Positions 18,142-26,146 of a DNA stretch of 27,690 nucleotides are shown here, piece by piece. A program made the translations under genes and the position numbers. Below the pieces are notes generated by a model, which saw only the letters and a program-made list of their open reading frames with translations, was not told the DNA's origin and made no database searches. Each line of letters opens with the position of its first letter. The first letter of the stretch is position 1. Source of the stretch: Pseudomonadota bacterium (GTDB taxonomy: Bacteria; Pseudomonadota; Alphaproteobacteria; Micropepsales; Micropepsaceae). The stretch is taken from NCBI GenBank assembly GCA_021817355.1, contig JAKAVI010000091.1, positions 1-27,690 on the forward strand, written 5' to 3'.

Positions 18142-18175
18142 GGCAATCTGGCGCGCGCCTCCTCTGCCATTTGTG
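18133..18175 (+). terminator. Long imperfect stem-loop at the end of the lipoprotein gene
   Basis: CACAAATG (18133-18140, overlapping the stop codon) pairs with CATTTGTG (18168-18175); GCA/TGC extend the pairing with a bulge, and the loop holds the palindrome GGCGCGCGCC. It lacks a U-run, so it is a possible rho-dependent 3' structure rather than a clear intrinsic terminator. Confidence 0.35.
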
Positions 18176-18228
18176 AAACTCTATGGAAACAGGGTCTTAG
18201 CTGTGCGCGAGGGGCTGGCGCGCGCCTC
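18148..18228. repeat. Direct repeat of CTGGCGCGCGCCTC
   Basis: An exact 14-base repeat occurs at 18148-18161 and 18215-18228, 67 bp apart, in the gap between the lipoprotein and carbonic anhydrase genes. Each copy contains the 10-base palindrome GGCGCGCGCC. Confidence 0.7.
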
Positions 18229-18294
18229 TACTCCGAGGCTGGTCAACGTGACTGCAATTGATTAGCGTCCGCCCCGCTAAAGCCGGAGGGCAGA

Positions 18295-18900
18295 ATGGAT
18301 CGGCTGATCGAGGGCTATCGCCAGTTTCGCCGGACGGGTTGGCCGCGCGAGCGGGCGCTCTATGCCGAGCTCGCCAAGGGGCAGGCCCCCGAATATCTCA
18401 TCATTTCCTGCTGCGACAGCCGCGCCGATCCGGCGCTGATCTTCAGCGCCCGTCCGGGGGAGCTTTTTGTTCTGCGCAATGTCGCCAATATCGTACCGCC
18501 CTTTGAGCCGGGCGGGGGGTACCATGGCACGTCCTCGGCAATCGCCTTCGCGGTCCTGCAGCTCAAGGTCCGCAGCATCGTGGTGATGGGACATGCCAAA
18601 TGCGGGGGGATCGCGGCGGCGCTGAACCGGCAGGTGGCCGCACCGATGCCGTTTCTGTCCGAATGGATCTCGCTTCTGGAGCCGGCGGTCCTGCGCTGCC
18701 CGCATACCGATGACGATCGCCACACTGAAGTGGAGCGCGAGGGCGTGCGCCTGTCTTTGGAGCGGCTCATGAGCTTTCCCTTCGTTGCCGAGCGTGTGGG
18801 CCAAGGGGTGCTCAAGCTCGAGGGCGCCCGCTTCGGAATCGCTGACGGCCAGCTCGAGTGGCTGGACAAGCAGACGGGCCTTTTCCGGCCCGTCCATTAG
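18295..18900 (+). CDS. Beta-class carbonic anhydrase
   Basis: A 201-residue zinc enzyme that interconverts carbon dioxide and bicarbonate. The zinc ligands are Cys40 in SCCDSRADP, His100 and Cys103 in MGHAKCGG; the Asp41-Arg43 dyad and VLRNVAN (59-65) are also present, so the active site is complete. The protein is typical in length for bacterial beta enzymes and has no signal peptide, so it is cytoplasmic and probably supplies bicarbonate for carboxylases and carbamoyl phosphate synthesis. GGAGG a few bases before the ATG supports the start. It converges on gloB with six bases between the stops. Confidence 0.95.
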   Translation: MDRLIEGYRQFRRTGWPRERALYAELAKGQAPEYLIISCCDSRADPALIFSARPGELFVLRNVANIVPPFEPGGGYHGTSSAIAFAVLQLKVRSIVVMGHAKCGGIAAALNRQVAAPMPFLSEWISLLEPAVLRCPHTDDDRHTEVEREGVRLSLERLMSFPFVAERVGQGVLKLEGARFGIADGQLEWLDKQTGLFRPVH

Positions 18901-18906
18901 CCAGAG

Positions 18907-19662
18907 TCAGAAATTGTCTTTGCGCCGGCGGGTTTCGGCGATGACCGCGATGGTGGTCGCCTGTTCCAGCCCGAGACTGCGCCGCAGCTCGCTCGACGCC
19001 GGTCGCAGAAAGGGATTTGTGGCCTTTTCAAGTGCCATGGTCGAAGGAATGGTGGGGGAGTTGTTGGCCCTCAGCCGTTCAACCTCGGCCATGCGGGCCT
19101 TGAGCGCGGCATTGCCGGGTTCCAGCGTCAGGGCAAAGCGGCCATTGTTCAGCGTGTATTCGTGGCCGCAATAGATTCTCGTCTCATCGCCAAGACGCAT
19201 CAGCTTTTCCAGCGCCTCCCAGAGCATCTGCGCGGTGCCTTCAAACAGTCGACCGCAGCCCATCGCGAACAGCGTGTCTCCGGTAAAGACGGCACCGTCC
19301 ATCAAAAAGGCGAGGTGGGAGCGAGTGTGGGCCGGGATTTCGAGGACCTCCACGGCAAGGGAACCAAATTGCCAGCCGCTGGCCTCGTCGACGCCGGTAT
19401 CGATGCCGGGAATGCGGGCACGATCCATTGCCGGGCCCACGACCTCGGCGCCGAACTCAGCCTTGAGCTCGAGATTGCCACCCACGTGATCGGGGTGATG
19501 ATGGGTATTTAGGATATGGGTGAGCTTGCGGCCGGCAAGCTGCCGGCGTACCGGTTCAGCTTCGGAAGGATCGACGACCGCACAAAGCCCCGTCTGGGTC
19601 TCCTCGATCAGATAGGCATAATTGTCGGTCAGGCAGGGAACGAGTTCGATTTTCAGCGGCAT
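18907..19662 (-). CDS. gloB: Hydroxyacylglutathione hydrolase (glyoxalase II)
   Basis: A 251-residue metallo-beta-lactamase-fold enzyme that hydrolyses S-D-lactoylglutathione to D-lactate and glutathione, the second step of methylglyoxal detoxification. The binuclear metal site is complete: THHHPDH gives His54, His56, Asp58 and His59; His112 lies in PAHTRSH, bridging Asp129 in FTGDTLF, and His167 in CGHEYT. The glyoxalase II-specific phrase CGRLFEGTAQMLWEAL follows. AAGGA upstream of the ATG supports the start. It is divergent from the methyltransferase gene, a pairing that I recall from other alphaproteobacteria. Confidence 0.95.
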   Translation of the reverse strand: MPLKIELVPCLTDNYAYLIEETQTGLCAVVDPSEAEPVRRQLAGRKLTHILNTHHHPDHVGGNLELKAEFGAEVVGPAMDRARIPGIDTGVDEASGWQFGSLAVEVLEIPAHTRSHLAFLMDGAVFTGDTLFAMGCGRLFEGTAQMLWEALEKLMRLGDETRIYCGHEYTLNNGRFALTLEPGNAALKARMAEVERLRANNSPTIPSTMALEKATNPFLRPASSELRRSLGLEQATTIAVIAETRRRKDNF

Positions 19663-19748
19663 CTGGATTTCCTTGACAGGGCAGGAAAGGTTTTAGCAGC
19701 CGGGCCGCCCCCGTTGAACCACATCCTCTGCCGGAGTAGGCAGGTTAC

Positions 19749-20459
19749 ATGCAAATCGATGCGGGCGAGCTGGCAAATTTCTACGAGACGTCCCTCGGGC
19801 AGGTCGCGCGCCGCACGATCCTTCGGCGCATCCGTGTGCTGTGGCCGGATGTGCATGGACAACGGGTTCTGGGATATGGCTTTGCCACGCCTTACCTGCG
19901 TGTCTTTCTCAGTGAGGCAGAACGCGTCATTGCGCTGATGCCTGCGCAGCAGGGGGTCTTGGGATGGCCCTCCGAGAAGGTTCTGTCGGTCCTCGGGGAG
20001 GAAGACGCACTGCCCTTTGCGGACGCCTTGTTCGACCGGATTCTCATGATCCATGCGCTGGAGACGGCCGAATCCTCGCGGACCTTGATGCGCCAGATCT
20101 GGCGCGTGCTTCAGCCCGGAGGCCGCCTTGTAATCGTGGCGCCCAATCGCCGCTCACCCTGGTCGCTGGCCGAGACCTCGCCTTTTGCCCAGGGCCGGCC
20201 GTTCACCGCTGCGCAGCTTGCCCGTGTCCTGGGCGATGGTCTGTTTGTACCGGAACGCTGGGATTACGCGCTGCTGTTTCCGCCCCTTCCCGGGCGCCGG
20301 CTGGTGCGCACCGGCAGAGGCTGGGCACGTATTGGCCACCGTCTGTGGCCAGGGCTCGCCGGCGTTCATCTCGTGGAAGCGCGCAAGACACTTTATGGCG
20401 CGCCCTCTCTGGCCCCGGCGATGCGCCGGCGCTTCATGCCCGCGCGTGTCTCAGGCTAG
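19749..20459 (+). CDS. Class I SAM-dependent methyltransferase (Methyltransf_11 type)
   Basis: A 236-residue protein with a Rossmann-type methyltransferase core. Motif I reads VLGYGFATPYL (40-50), an atypical form in which the first acidic residue is replaced; the motif following it is ALPFADALFDRILMIHALE (87-105), and VLQPGGRLVIVAPN (about 120-133) matches the strand 5 motif. The C-terminal third (RRLVRTGRGWARIGHRLWP) is Arg-rich and typical of this alphaproteobacterial group. No substrate is known. It is divergent from gloB with 86 bases between, and TTGACA in that gap may be part of its promoter. The altered motif I could weaken S-adenosylmethionine binding. Confidence 0.85.
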   Translation: MQIDAGELANFYETSLGQVARRTILRRIRVLWPDVHGQRVLGYGFATPYLRVFLSEAERVIALMPAQQGVLGWPSEKVLSVLGEEDALPFADALFDRILMIHALETAESSRTLMRQIWRVLQPGGRLVIVAPNRRSPWSLAETSPFAQGRPFTAAQLARVLGDGLFVPERWDYALLFPPLPGRRLVRTGRGWARIGHRLWPGLAGVHLVEARKTLYGAPSLAPAMRRRFMPARVSG

Positions 20460-20532
20460 CGGTGCGGCCAGCCTTTGACCGCATGGCACCTCTGCACCAG
20501 ACGCCGCCCGCGTTGGGAGCCCGGTTGCTGCG

Positions 20533-20580
20533 GCATTTGCATTTTTGCCCGCACCTGTTCGCCTTGTGATGTGCAAATGC
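20533..20580. repeat. Inverted repeat GCATTTGCA / TGCAAATGC
   Basis: Perfect 9-base arms at 20533-20541 and 20572-20580, with 30 bases between, lie in the 210-base gap between the methyltransferase gene and the small secreted protein gene. The spacing suits an operator pair or a loose stem. Nothing else was recognised in this gap. Confidence 0.5.
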
Positions 20581-20669
20581 GCCATGGCCGTCACTAACGC
20601 TGTGCCGTGCGCCTTCCTATCTGCCTGAGCACCGGGCCTTGGGCCCCAATTCAGGAAAGGAACCCTTCG

Positions 20670-20954
20670 ATGACGTCCAACGGTTTTGCCAGCACGGCTG
20701 CGCTTCTCACATTGATTGCATTTACGGGTGCGGCACAGGCACAAAACGCCAATTGGCAAACCTGCACGCACAAGGCACAGGCTCTTGCTCACGCCATGGC
20801 CCAGCATCGCGACGCCGCTGACCTTAAGGCCGTGCGCATCAAGCGCGGCCAAGCCTTGCGCGAATGCAACAGCGGATTTTATCGCCTCGGCATCTATCAC
20901 TACGAGGCTGCACTGCGTCTGCTCACCCAGGCGCAGAAGCGTCACGCATCATAG
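20670..20954 (+). CDS. Small secreted protein of unknown function
   Basis: A 94-residue protein with a signal peptide: a hydrophobic stretch at about 10-19 followed by a probable signal peptidase I site AAQA-Q near residue 25. The mature part of about 70 residues has two cysteines (in WQTCTHKAQ and LRECNSGFY), which could form a disulfide in the periplasm, and seems helical and basic. I do not recognise a family. AAAGGA about 8 bases before the ATG at 20670 supports the start; a reading starting at 20607 would spoil the signal peptide. It stands alone, followed by a hairpin-rich region, so it is probably monocistronic. Confidence 0.7.
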   Translation: MTSNGFASTAALLTLIAFTGAAQAQNANWQTCTHKAQALAHAMAQHRDAADLKAVRIKRGQALRECNSGFYRLGIYHYEAALRLLTQAQKRHAS

Positions 20955-20962
20955 TACTCAAG

Positions 20963-21038
20963 GATGGCGTTCTGTCCGCCATCAGCTCCAGCCGTCACAC
21001 GCGCGCAATCCCGGCGCGTGTGATGGCGGTTCCCGCCA
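20963..21038 (+). repeat. Cluster of three hairpins after the small secreted protein gene
   Basis: Three perfect stems follow one another: GATGGCG (20963-20969) with 20977-20983; TCACACGCGC (20995-21004) with 21014-21023; TGGCGG (21024-21029) with 21033-21038. None has a U-run. They begin nine bases after the stop codon. They could be a 3' stabilising structure, a rho-dependent end, or part of a structured RNA. Confidence 0.55.
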
Positions 21039-21189
21039 CTGCCGCCGCCGGCGCACGCCGCCATGGGCCGAGCACAGGCACGCATAGCTGGCCCGATCAC
21101 CGGTCCGGACTTTCGACTTTCCGTCTCGCGCGGGCGTGTTAGCTCCTGGCGCATCGCTGCAAGGGCTGCTGGCGGGCGGCCCGAGCGCT

Positions 21190-21218
21190 TTGCCTTTTTG
21201 CGCTGGCACCTCTATCAA
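21190..21218 (+). promoter_or_regulatory. Candidate sigma-70 promoter of the chorismate-mutase-like / hisC / tyrA unit
   Basis: TTGCCT (21190-21195) and TATCAA (21213-21218) are 17 bases apart, each with four of six consensus matches. It would leave a leader of about 105 bases before the chosen start at 21333. By eye only. Confidence 0.3.
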
Positions 21219-21332
21219 TACGGCCCGCTGCTGCTGCGCGCAGCGGCGCTCTGCCTCGTCTGGGGTCGGGCGACACCGGCGCTGGCGCCGTGTGCGATGC
21301 GTATCACCGATGGTTGGAAACCTTCATCTCGA

Positions 21333-22196
21333 ATGGCACTGCCTCAATCCAGCACCGTCGACGACATTCTGGCCATCGACGAGCAGATCCATAATCTCCT
21401 GATGCAGCGTGCGGCGGCTGTGGCGGCGCTGCGCCAGCAGCCCGGCGCCCAGTGGGGCCTGCGCCCGGCGGCGGATGGGGCCGAGGTGCGCAGGCTTGCC
21501 GCCCGCCATCGTGGCAGTTTTCCGCTCCGGGCGGCCTTGCGCATCTGGCGCGAAATCCAGATGTCCGCCCTTGCTGGCGAGGGAAACTTTTCCGTTCATG
21601 TCTTTGCCGGCGAGAACACACTGGCGTTCTGGGACCTGGCCCGCTTTTATTTCGGGGCCACACTGCCTGTGATCGGCCACGCGACAGCGGCGGCGGTCGT
21701 CCATGCCTGCGCCGAAGACCGTTTGTCCTGCGGGGTGGTGCCGTTCCCGGAAAGTGCGGAAAATGTCTCGCCCTGGTGGGCTCAGCTGGCCGCTGCGGGC
21801 GAAGGCGGACCGCGCATCATTGCCCGGCTGCCGCTGCTCAAGCAGGACGGTGGACGTTTCGATTATCCCGATGCCTACGCGATCGGCTCTATCAAACAGG
21901 AAGCAACCGGCGCTGACAGTTCCGTGCTGTTTGTCGAAACCAGCCAGGAACTGAGCCGCGCCCGCCTTCAGACTCTGCTCAAGCAATTCAAGATCACGGC
22001 GCGCATTCTGGCCGCCGGGCAGGAGGGCGGCCGCAGCCTCAGCCGCGAACTGCTGATCGAAACGCAGGATTTTGTTGGCGAGGGTGATCCGCGCATTGCT
22101 GCCTTGCTGGCGGCCGGCGGCGAGGTCATCCTGCGCGCGGTCGCCATTGGCGGCTATGCCAGAATGCAGATTTCGGATAAGGACCCACGCCTATGA
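21333..22196 (+). CDS. Chorismate mutase / prephenate dehydratase-like protein, apparently degenerate
   Basis: A 287-residue protein with the layout of a bifunctional P-protein. Residues 10-80 resemble an AroQ-type chorismate mutase ([17 protein letters not shown]), 87-190 resemble a prephenate dehydratase ([30 protein letters not shown] at 134-144), and 195-280 resemble an ACT-like regulatory domain. By eye, the mutase keeps the Arg equivalent to E. coli Arg28 (Arg26) but not Arg11, Lys39, Arg51 or Glu52, and the dehydratase TRF motif is replaced by SVL near 197-199. It is thus unlikely to be a normal catalyst. It overlaps hisC by four bases (ATGA), so it is translationally coupled. The start at 21333 has a weak ribosome site; ATG at 21297 is an alternative. 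In other alphaproteobacteria a gene called chorismate mutase precedes hisC-tyrA. Confidence 0.75.
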   Translation: MALPQSSTVDDILAIDEQIHNLLMQRAAAVAALRQQPGAQWGLRPAADGAEVRRLAARHRGSFPLRAALRIWREIQMSALAGEGNFSVHVFAGENTLAFWDLARFYFGATLPVIGHATAAAVVHACAEDRLSCGVVPFPESAENVSPWWAQLAAAGEGGPRIIARLPLLKQDGGRFDYPDAYAIGSIKQEATGADSSVLFVETSQELSRARLQTLLKQFKITARILAAGQEGGRSLSRELLIETQDFVGEGDPRIAALLAAGGEVILRAVAIGGYARMQISDKDPRL

Positions 22197-23287
22197 CGCT
22201 GTCGCCCCGTCCCGGGATTTCGAAAATCTCTCCTTATGTGGGTGGCCGCGCCAGCGTTGGCGGGCTGGAGCGCGTGTTCAAGCTTTCCTCGAATGAATCT
22301 CCGCTTGGTCCAAGTCCGGCCGCGCGTGAGGCATTCGTGCGGGCGGCGGAAAATCTTGCAATCTATCCCGAAGGCAGCGCGCGGATTCTGCGCGAAGCGA
22401 TCGCAGAAGCCCATGGGCTCCATCCCGAACGCATCGTCTGTGGCAATGGTTCCGATGAACTTCTCACCCTGCTTGCCAACGCCTATCTGCGCCCGGGCGA
22501 TGAAGTGATGTTCAGCCAGCATGGCTTTCTCGTTTACCGCATCGCCACGCTGGCCAATTCGGCGGTGCCGGTCGCCGTGGGTGAACGCGACCTGCACTGC
22601 GATGTTGATGCCATGCTCCGTGCCGTGAACGGGCGCACCCGCCTTGTCTATATCGCCAACCCCAACAATCCCACCGGCAGCTACCTGTCCAGCCAGGAGC
22701 TGCGCCGTCTGCATCAGGGACTGCCCGAACAGGTACTGCTCGTGATCGACGCTGCCTATGCCGAATATGTCCGCCGCAATGATTATGAGAGCGGTATCGA
22801 ACTTGTCTCCCAATTCGACAATGTGGTGATGACCCGCACCTTCTCGAAGGCTTACGGTCTTGCGGGACTGCGGGTTGGCTGGGCCTTCTGTGCCTCAGAG
22901 GTCGCAGCCACTCTCAACCGCATCCGTGGCCCCTTCAACGTCTCAGTGCCGGCGCAGGCCGCAGCCGCCGCAGCGGTTCGCGATCGTGCCCATCTCGAAA
23001 GGGCTCTGGCGCACAATGACAAATGGCTCCACTGGCTGACCCGGGAATTGCGGAGCCTGGGACTGCGCGTTGATGACAGTGCCGGGAATTTTCTTTTGCT
23101 CCATTTTGCGCCCGAGGGGCCCTTTACGGCTGACAGGGCTGATCAGTTTCTGTCGCATCGGGGCCTTATTCTGCGCGCCGTCGCCAATTACGACCTTCCG
23201 CACTGTCTGCGTCTGACGGTTGGCAGCGAAGAGGCCAATCGCCTTTTGGTGGAGACGTTGCGCGCCTTTCTGGGAAAGGCTGGGTGA
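22193..23287 (+). CDS. hisC: Histidinol-phosphate aminotransferase
   Basis: A 364-residue PLP-dependent fold-type I aminotransferase that makes histidinol phosphate from imidazole acetol phosphate and, in many bacteria, also transaminates aromatic keto acids. Visible residues are [13 protein letters not shown] (30-42), NPNNPTG (156-162), Asp186 and Tyr189 in DAAYAEY, and the PLP lysine Lys219 in [17 protein letters not shown]. Placement between the chorismate-mutase-like gene and tyrA, with overlaps on both sides, suggests a role in phenylalanine and tyrosine synthesis as well as, or rather than, histidine synthesis. AAGGACC upstream of the ATG lies at suitable spacing inside the previous gene. 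Confidence 0.93.
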   Translation: MTLSPRPGISKISPYVGGRASVGGLERVFKLSSNESPLGPSPAAREAFVRAAENLAIYPEGSARILREAIAEAHGLHPERIVCGNGSDELLTLLANAYLRPGDEVMFSQHGFLVYRIATLANSAVPVAVGERDLHCDVDAMLRAVNGRTRLVYIANPNNPTGSYLSSQELRRLHQGLPEQVLLVIDAAYAEYVRRNDYESGIELVSQFDNVVMTRTFSKAYGLAGLRVGWAFCASEVAATLNRIRGPFNVSVPAQAAAAAAVRDRAHLERALAHNDKWLHWLTRELRSLGLRVDDSAGNFLLLHFAPEGPFTADRADQFLSHRGLILRAVANYDLPHCLRLTVGSEEANRLLVETLRAFLGKAG

Positions 23288-24222
23288 TGGGTTCGACGGT
23301 GTCCACCTTGTTCAACAAGGTTACCCTGATCGGTGCCGGGCTCATCGGCTCCTCATTGTCCCATGCCATACGCCGCGGCCAGCTTGCCGGCGAGATTGGC
23401 ATCCATGATGCGAGCGCAGAGGTCCTGGCCGAAGTCACAGCGCTTGGTCTGGCCGATAAAGTATTCGAGGATCTTGGCGCTGCCGTTCTCGATGCCGATC
23501 TGGTGATATTGGCCACCCCGCTGGGCAGCTTTGGCGCGCTGGCAGAAAAGATTGCGCCCTACCTGAAGGCGGGAGCGATCCTCTCCGATACCGGCTCGGT
23601 GAAGGGCTGTGTCATCCGCGATGTCGGGCCCTTCGTGCCTGAAGGCGTGCACTTCATTCCGGCGCACCCGGTCGCCGGTACCGAACAATCCGGCCCGCGC
23701 GCGGGGTTTGCCGAACTGTTCGATGGCCGCTGGTGCATCCTGACCCCGGTCGCCGGTACCGATGCCGGAGCGCTCGTGAGGTTGACGCAGTTCTGGCAGG
23801 GCTGCGGCAGCGAGGTCGAGCTGATGGAGGCCCGCCATCACGATCTGGTGCTTGCGATCACCAGTCACGTGCCGCACCTCATTGCCTACAACATCGTCGG
23901 CACAGCCGATGACCTGCAGACTGTCACCGAAGGCGAGGTGATCAAATATTCGGCGGGCGGATTTCGCGATTTCACCCGCATTGCCGCCTCTGATCCCACC
24001 ATGTGGCGCGATGTGTTCCTCAACAATCGAGAGGCGGTGCTGGAGATGCTCGGTCGGTTCACCGAAGATCTGAACATGCTTCAGCGTGCAATCCGCTGGG
24101 GCGATGGCGATACCCTCTTCAATCTCTTCACGCGCACCCGTGCCATCCGTCGTTCCATCGTCAGTGCAGGGCAGGAAAACGCCGAAGCCAATTTCGGACG
24201 CAACCGCAGGCTCCCGTCCTGA
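23287..24222 (+). CDS. tyrA: Prephenate (or arogenate) dehydrogenase
   Basis: A 311-residue NAD(P)-dependent dehydrogenase of tyrosine synthesis. The Rossmann motif is LIGAGLIGSSL (14-24); the substrate and catalytic elements include DTGSVKG (101-107) and PAHPVAGTEQSG (125-136) with His127. The enzyme has no chorismate mutase fusion. Its ATG overlaps the hisC stop by one base (TGATG), giving coupling; a GTG three bases earlier is also possible. Whether it prefers prephenate or arogenate cannot be read from the motifs; pairing with hisC fits both routes. It converges on lepA with 10 bases between stops. Confidence 0.94.
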   Translation: MGSTVSTLFNKVTLIGAGLIGSSLSHAIRRGQLAGEIGIHDASAEVLAEVTALGLADKVFEDLGAAVLDADLVILATPLGSFGALAEKIAPYLKAGAILSDTGSVKGCVIRDVGPFVPEGVHFIPAHPVAGTEQSGPRAGFAELFDGRWCILTPVAGTDAGALVRLTQFWQGCGSEVELMEARHHDLVLAITSHVPHLIAYNIVGTADDLQTVTEGEVIKYSAGGFRDFTRIAASDPTMWRDVFLNNREAVLEMLGRFTEDLNMLQRAIRWGDGDTLFNLFTRTRAIRRSIVSAGQENAEANFGRNRRLPS

Positions 24223-24232
24223 GGTTGCGAGC

Positions 24233-26035
24233 TCAATCGTCATCCATTTTCAGGGCGGCAATGAAGGCCTCTTGCGGGATCTCCACCTTGCCGAACTGAC
24301 GCATCTTCTTTTTGCCCTCCTTCTGCTTGTCGAGGAGCTTGCGCTTGCGCGAGATGTCGCCGCCATAGCATTTGGCAGTGACGTCCTTGCGCAACGCGCT
24401 GATGGTTTCGCGGGCGATCACCTTGCCCCCGATCGCAGCCTGAATGGGTATCTGGAAGAGATGGCGGGGGATCAGCTCCTTGAGCTTCTCACACATCGAG
24501 CGGCCACGGGATTCAGCGCGCTGGCGATTGACGATCATGGACAGCGCATCCACCGCCTCGCCATTGACGAGGATGCTCATCTTGACCAGATCGCCCTCTT
24601 CATAGCCGGCAATGGCATAATCGAAGCTGGCATAGCCGCGTGAGACCGACTTGAGGCGGTCATAGAAGTCAAACACGACCTCGTTCAGCGGCAGGTTGTA
24701 GACCACCATCGCGCGGTTGCCTGCATAGGTCAGTTCCTGCTGATGGCCGCGGCGATCCTCGCAGAGCTTGAGGACCGCACCGAGATACTCGTCGGGCACC
24801 ATGATGGTTGCCTTGATCCATGGCTCTTCGATGAAGGCGATCTTCATGACCTCGGGCATGTCGGCGGGATTATGCAGTTCTTGCATCTCGCCATTGGTGC
24901 GATGGATACGGTAGATGACACTTGGCGCAGTGGTGATGAGATCGAGGTTGAACTCCCGCTCGAGCCGCTCGCGCACGATCTCAAGGTGCAAAAGCCCAAG
25001 AAAGCCGCAGCGAAAGCCAAAGCCCAGTGCGGCGGAGCTTTCGGTTTCGTAGGTGAAGCTGGCATCATTCAGATGCAGCTTGGCGAGGGCATCACGCAGA
25101 TCGTCAAACTGGCCGGCATCAACCGGAAACAGACCGCAGAACACAACCTGCTGCGCGGGCTTGAAGCCGGGCAGGGCGACGGTGACGCCTCTCTTCTCGT
25201 CGGTGATGGTATCGCCGATCTGGGTATCTGCCACCTGCTTGATCGCGGCGGTCAAAAACCCGACCTCACCGGGGCCGAGCGTCTCGACAGCCTCCTTTTT
25301 GGGACGGAACACGCCCACCTGTTCGACATTGTAAACGGCATCGGACGCCAGCATGCGGATGCGCTGGCCTTTCCTCAGCGTGCCGTCGACGATGCGCACG
25401 AGTACGACAACGCCCAGATAGGCATCGTACCAGCTGTCGACGAGCAGCGCCTTCAGCGGCGCCTCGCGCTGCCCCTTGGGGGGCGGAAGATGGCTCACGA
25501 TCGCCTCAAGCACGGCATCGATGTTAAGGCCGGTCTTGGCCGAAATCTCGATCGCGTTCGAGGCGTCAATGCCGATCACATCTTCGATCTGCTGACGCAC
25601 GCGCGCGGGCTCTGCGGCCGGCAGATCAACCTTGTTGAGCACCGGCACGATCTCAAGATTGGCATCGATGGCCTGGTAGACATTGGCAAGGGTCTGGGCT
25701 TCGACCCCTTGGGACGCATCGACCACGAGCAAGGCTCCTTCGCAGGCGGCCAGACAGCGGCTCACTTCATAGGCAAAATCGACGTGGCCGGGGGTGTCCA
25801 TCAGATTGAGGACATAATTCTGACCATCCTTGGCGCGGTATTCCAGGCGGACGGTCTGGGCCTTGATGGTGATGCCCCGTTCCCGCTCGATATCCATGGA
25901 ATCGAGCACTTGCTCTTTCATTTCACGGCTCGAAAGCCCGCCCGTGATCTGGATCAGGCGGTCGGCAAGGGTAGATTTGCCGTGGTCGATATGGGCAACG
26001 ATGGAAAAGTTGCGGATGTGGGCAAGTTCAGTCAT
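24233..26035 (-). CDS. lepA: Elongation factor 4 (LepA), back-translocating ribosomal GTPase
   Basis: A 600-residue translational GTPase, normal in length. The G1 motif is AHIDHGKS (14-21), G3 is DTPGH near residue 79, and G4 is NKVD near 133; domains II, III and V follow, with the LepA-specific C-terminal domain ending [15 protein letters not shown]. It binds the ribosome and affects initiation and elongation, particularly under ionic or acid stress. The ATG at 26035 has no good Shine-Dalgarno sequence (the bases before it are ATATCGCGCCC), but the protein start matches the family. The gap to the upstream MFS gene is 91 bases. Confidence 0.97.
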   Translation of the reverse strand: MTELAHIRNFSIVAHIDHGKSTLADRLIQITGGLSSREMKEQVLDSMDIERERGITIKAQTVRLEYRAKDGQNYVLNLMDTPGHVDFAYEVSRCLAACEGALLVVDASQGVEAQTLANVYQAIDANLEIVPVLNKVDLPAAEPARVRQQIEDVIGIDASNAIEISAKTGLNIDAVLEAIVSHLPPPKGQREAPLKALLVDSWYDAYLGVVVLVRIVDGTLRKGQRIRMLASDAVYNVEQVGVFRPKKEAVETLGPGEVGFLTAAIKQVADTQIGDTITDEKRGVTVALPGFKPAQQVVFCGLFPVDAGQFDDLRDALAKLHLNDASFTYETESSAALGFGFRCGFLGLLHLEIVRERLEREFNLDLITTAPSVIYRIHRTNGEMQELHNPADMPEVMKIAFIEEPWIKATIMVPDEYLGAVLKLCEDRRGHQQELTYAGNRAMVVYNLPLNEVVFDFYDRLKSVSRGYASFDYAIAGYEEGDLVKMSILVNGEAVDALSMIVNRQRAESRGRSMCEKLKELIPRHLFQIPIQAAIGGKVIARETISALRKDVTAKCYGGDISRKRKLLDKQKEGKKKMRQFGKVEIPQEAFIAALKMDDD

Positions 26036-26115
26036 GGGCGCGATATATAGGCCTGCCGGAACCGCGTAAAGCGAAGCTGCTTTCCCGGCGCAGGCTTTAT
26101 AGCCGCGCCACCCGC

Positions 26116-26146
26116 TGCCAAGGCCTTCAGCGCCCTGGCTTTGGCA
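26116..26146 (-). terminator. Possible hairpin at the end of the MFS gene
   Basis: TGCCAAGGCC (26116-26125) pairs with GGCTTTGGCA (26137-26146) with one G-U type mismatch and an 11-base loop; the stem overlaps the last codons and the stop of the MFS gene. No U-run follows. It may weaken readthrough into lepA. Confidence 0.3.

Larger units (their letters stand above)
20955..21332 (+). other. 378-base gene-free stretch before the aromatic/histidine unit
   Basis: No convincing gene lies here. The open frame from 21063 continues into the next gene but its first 90 codons are Arg-rich and unlike any domain. The first 85 bases hold three hairpins; a candidate promoter is at 21190-21218. Confidence 0.5.

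Noticed and set aside
18295..18900. Carbonic anhydrase as part of a CO2-fixation or carboxysome cluster
   Set aside because: No RuBisCO, shell or transporter gene lies nearby; it is a standard single housekeeping beta enzyme.
24743..26050. A 435-codon plus-strand open frame opposite lepA
   Set aside because: It is the mirror of the LepA GTPase coding frame and has no domain; lepA is unambiguous.
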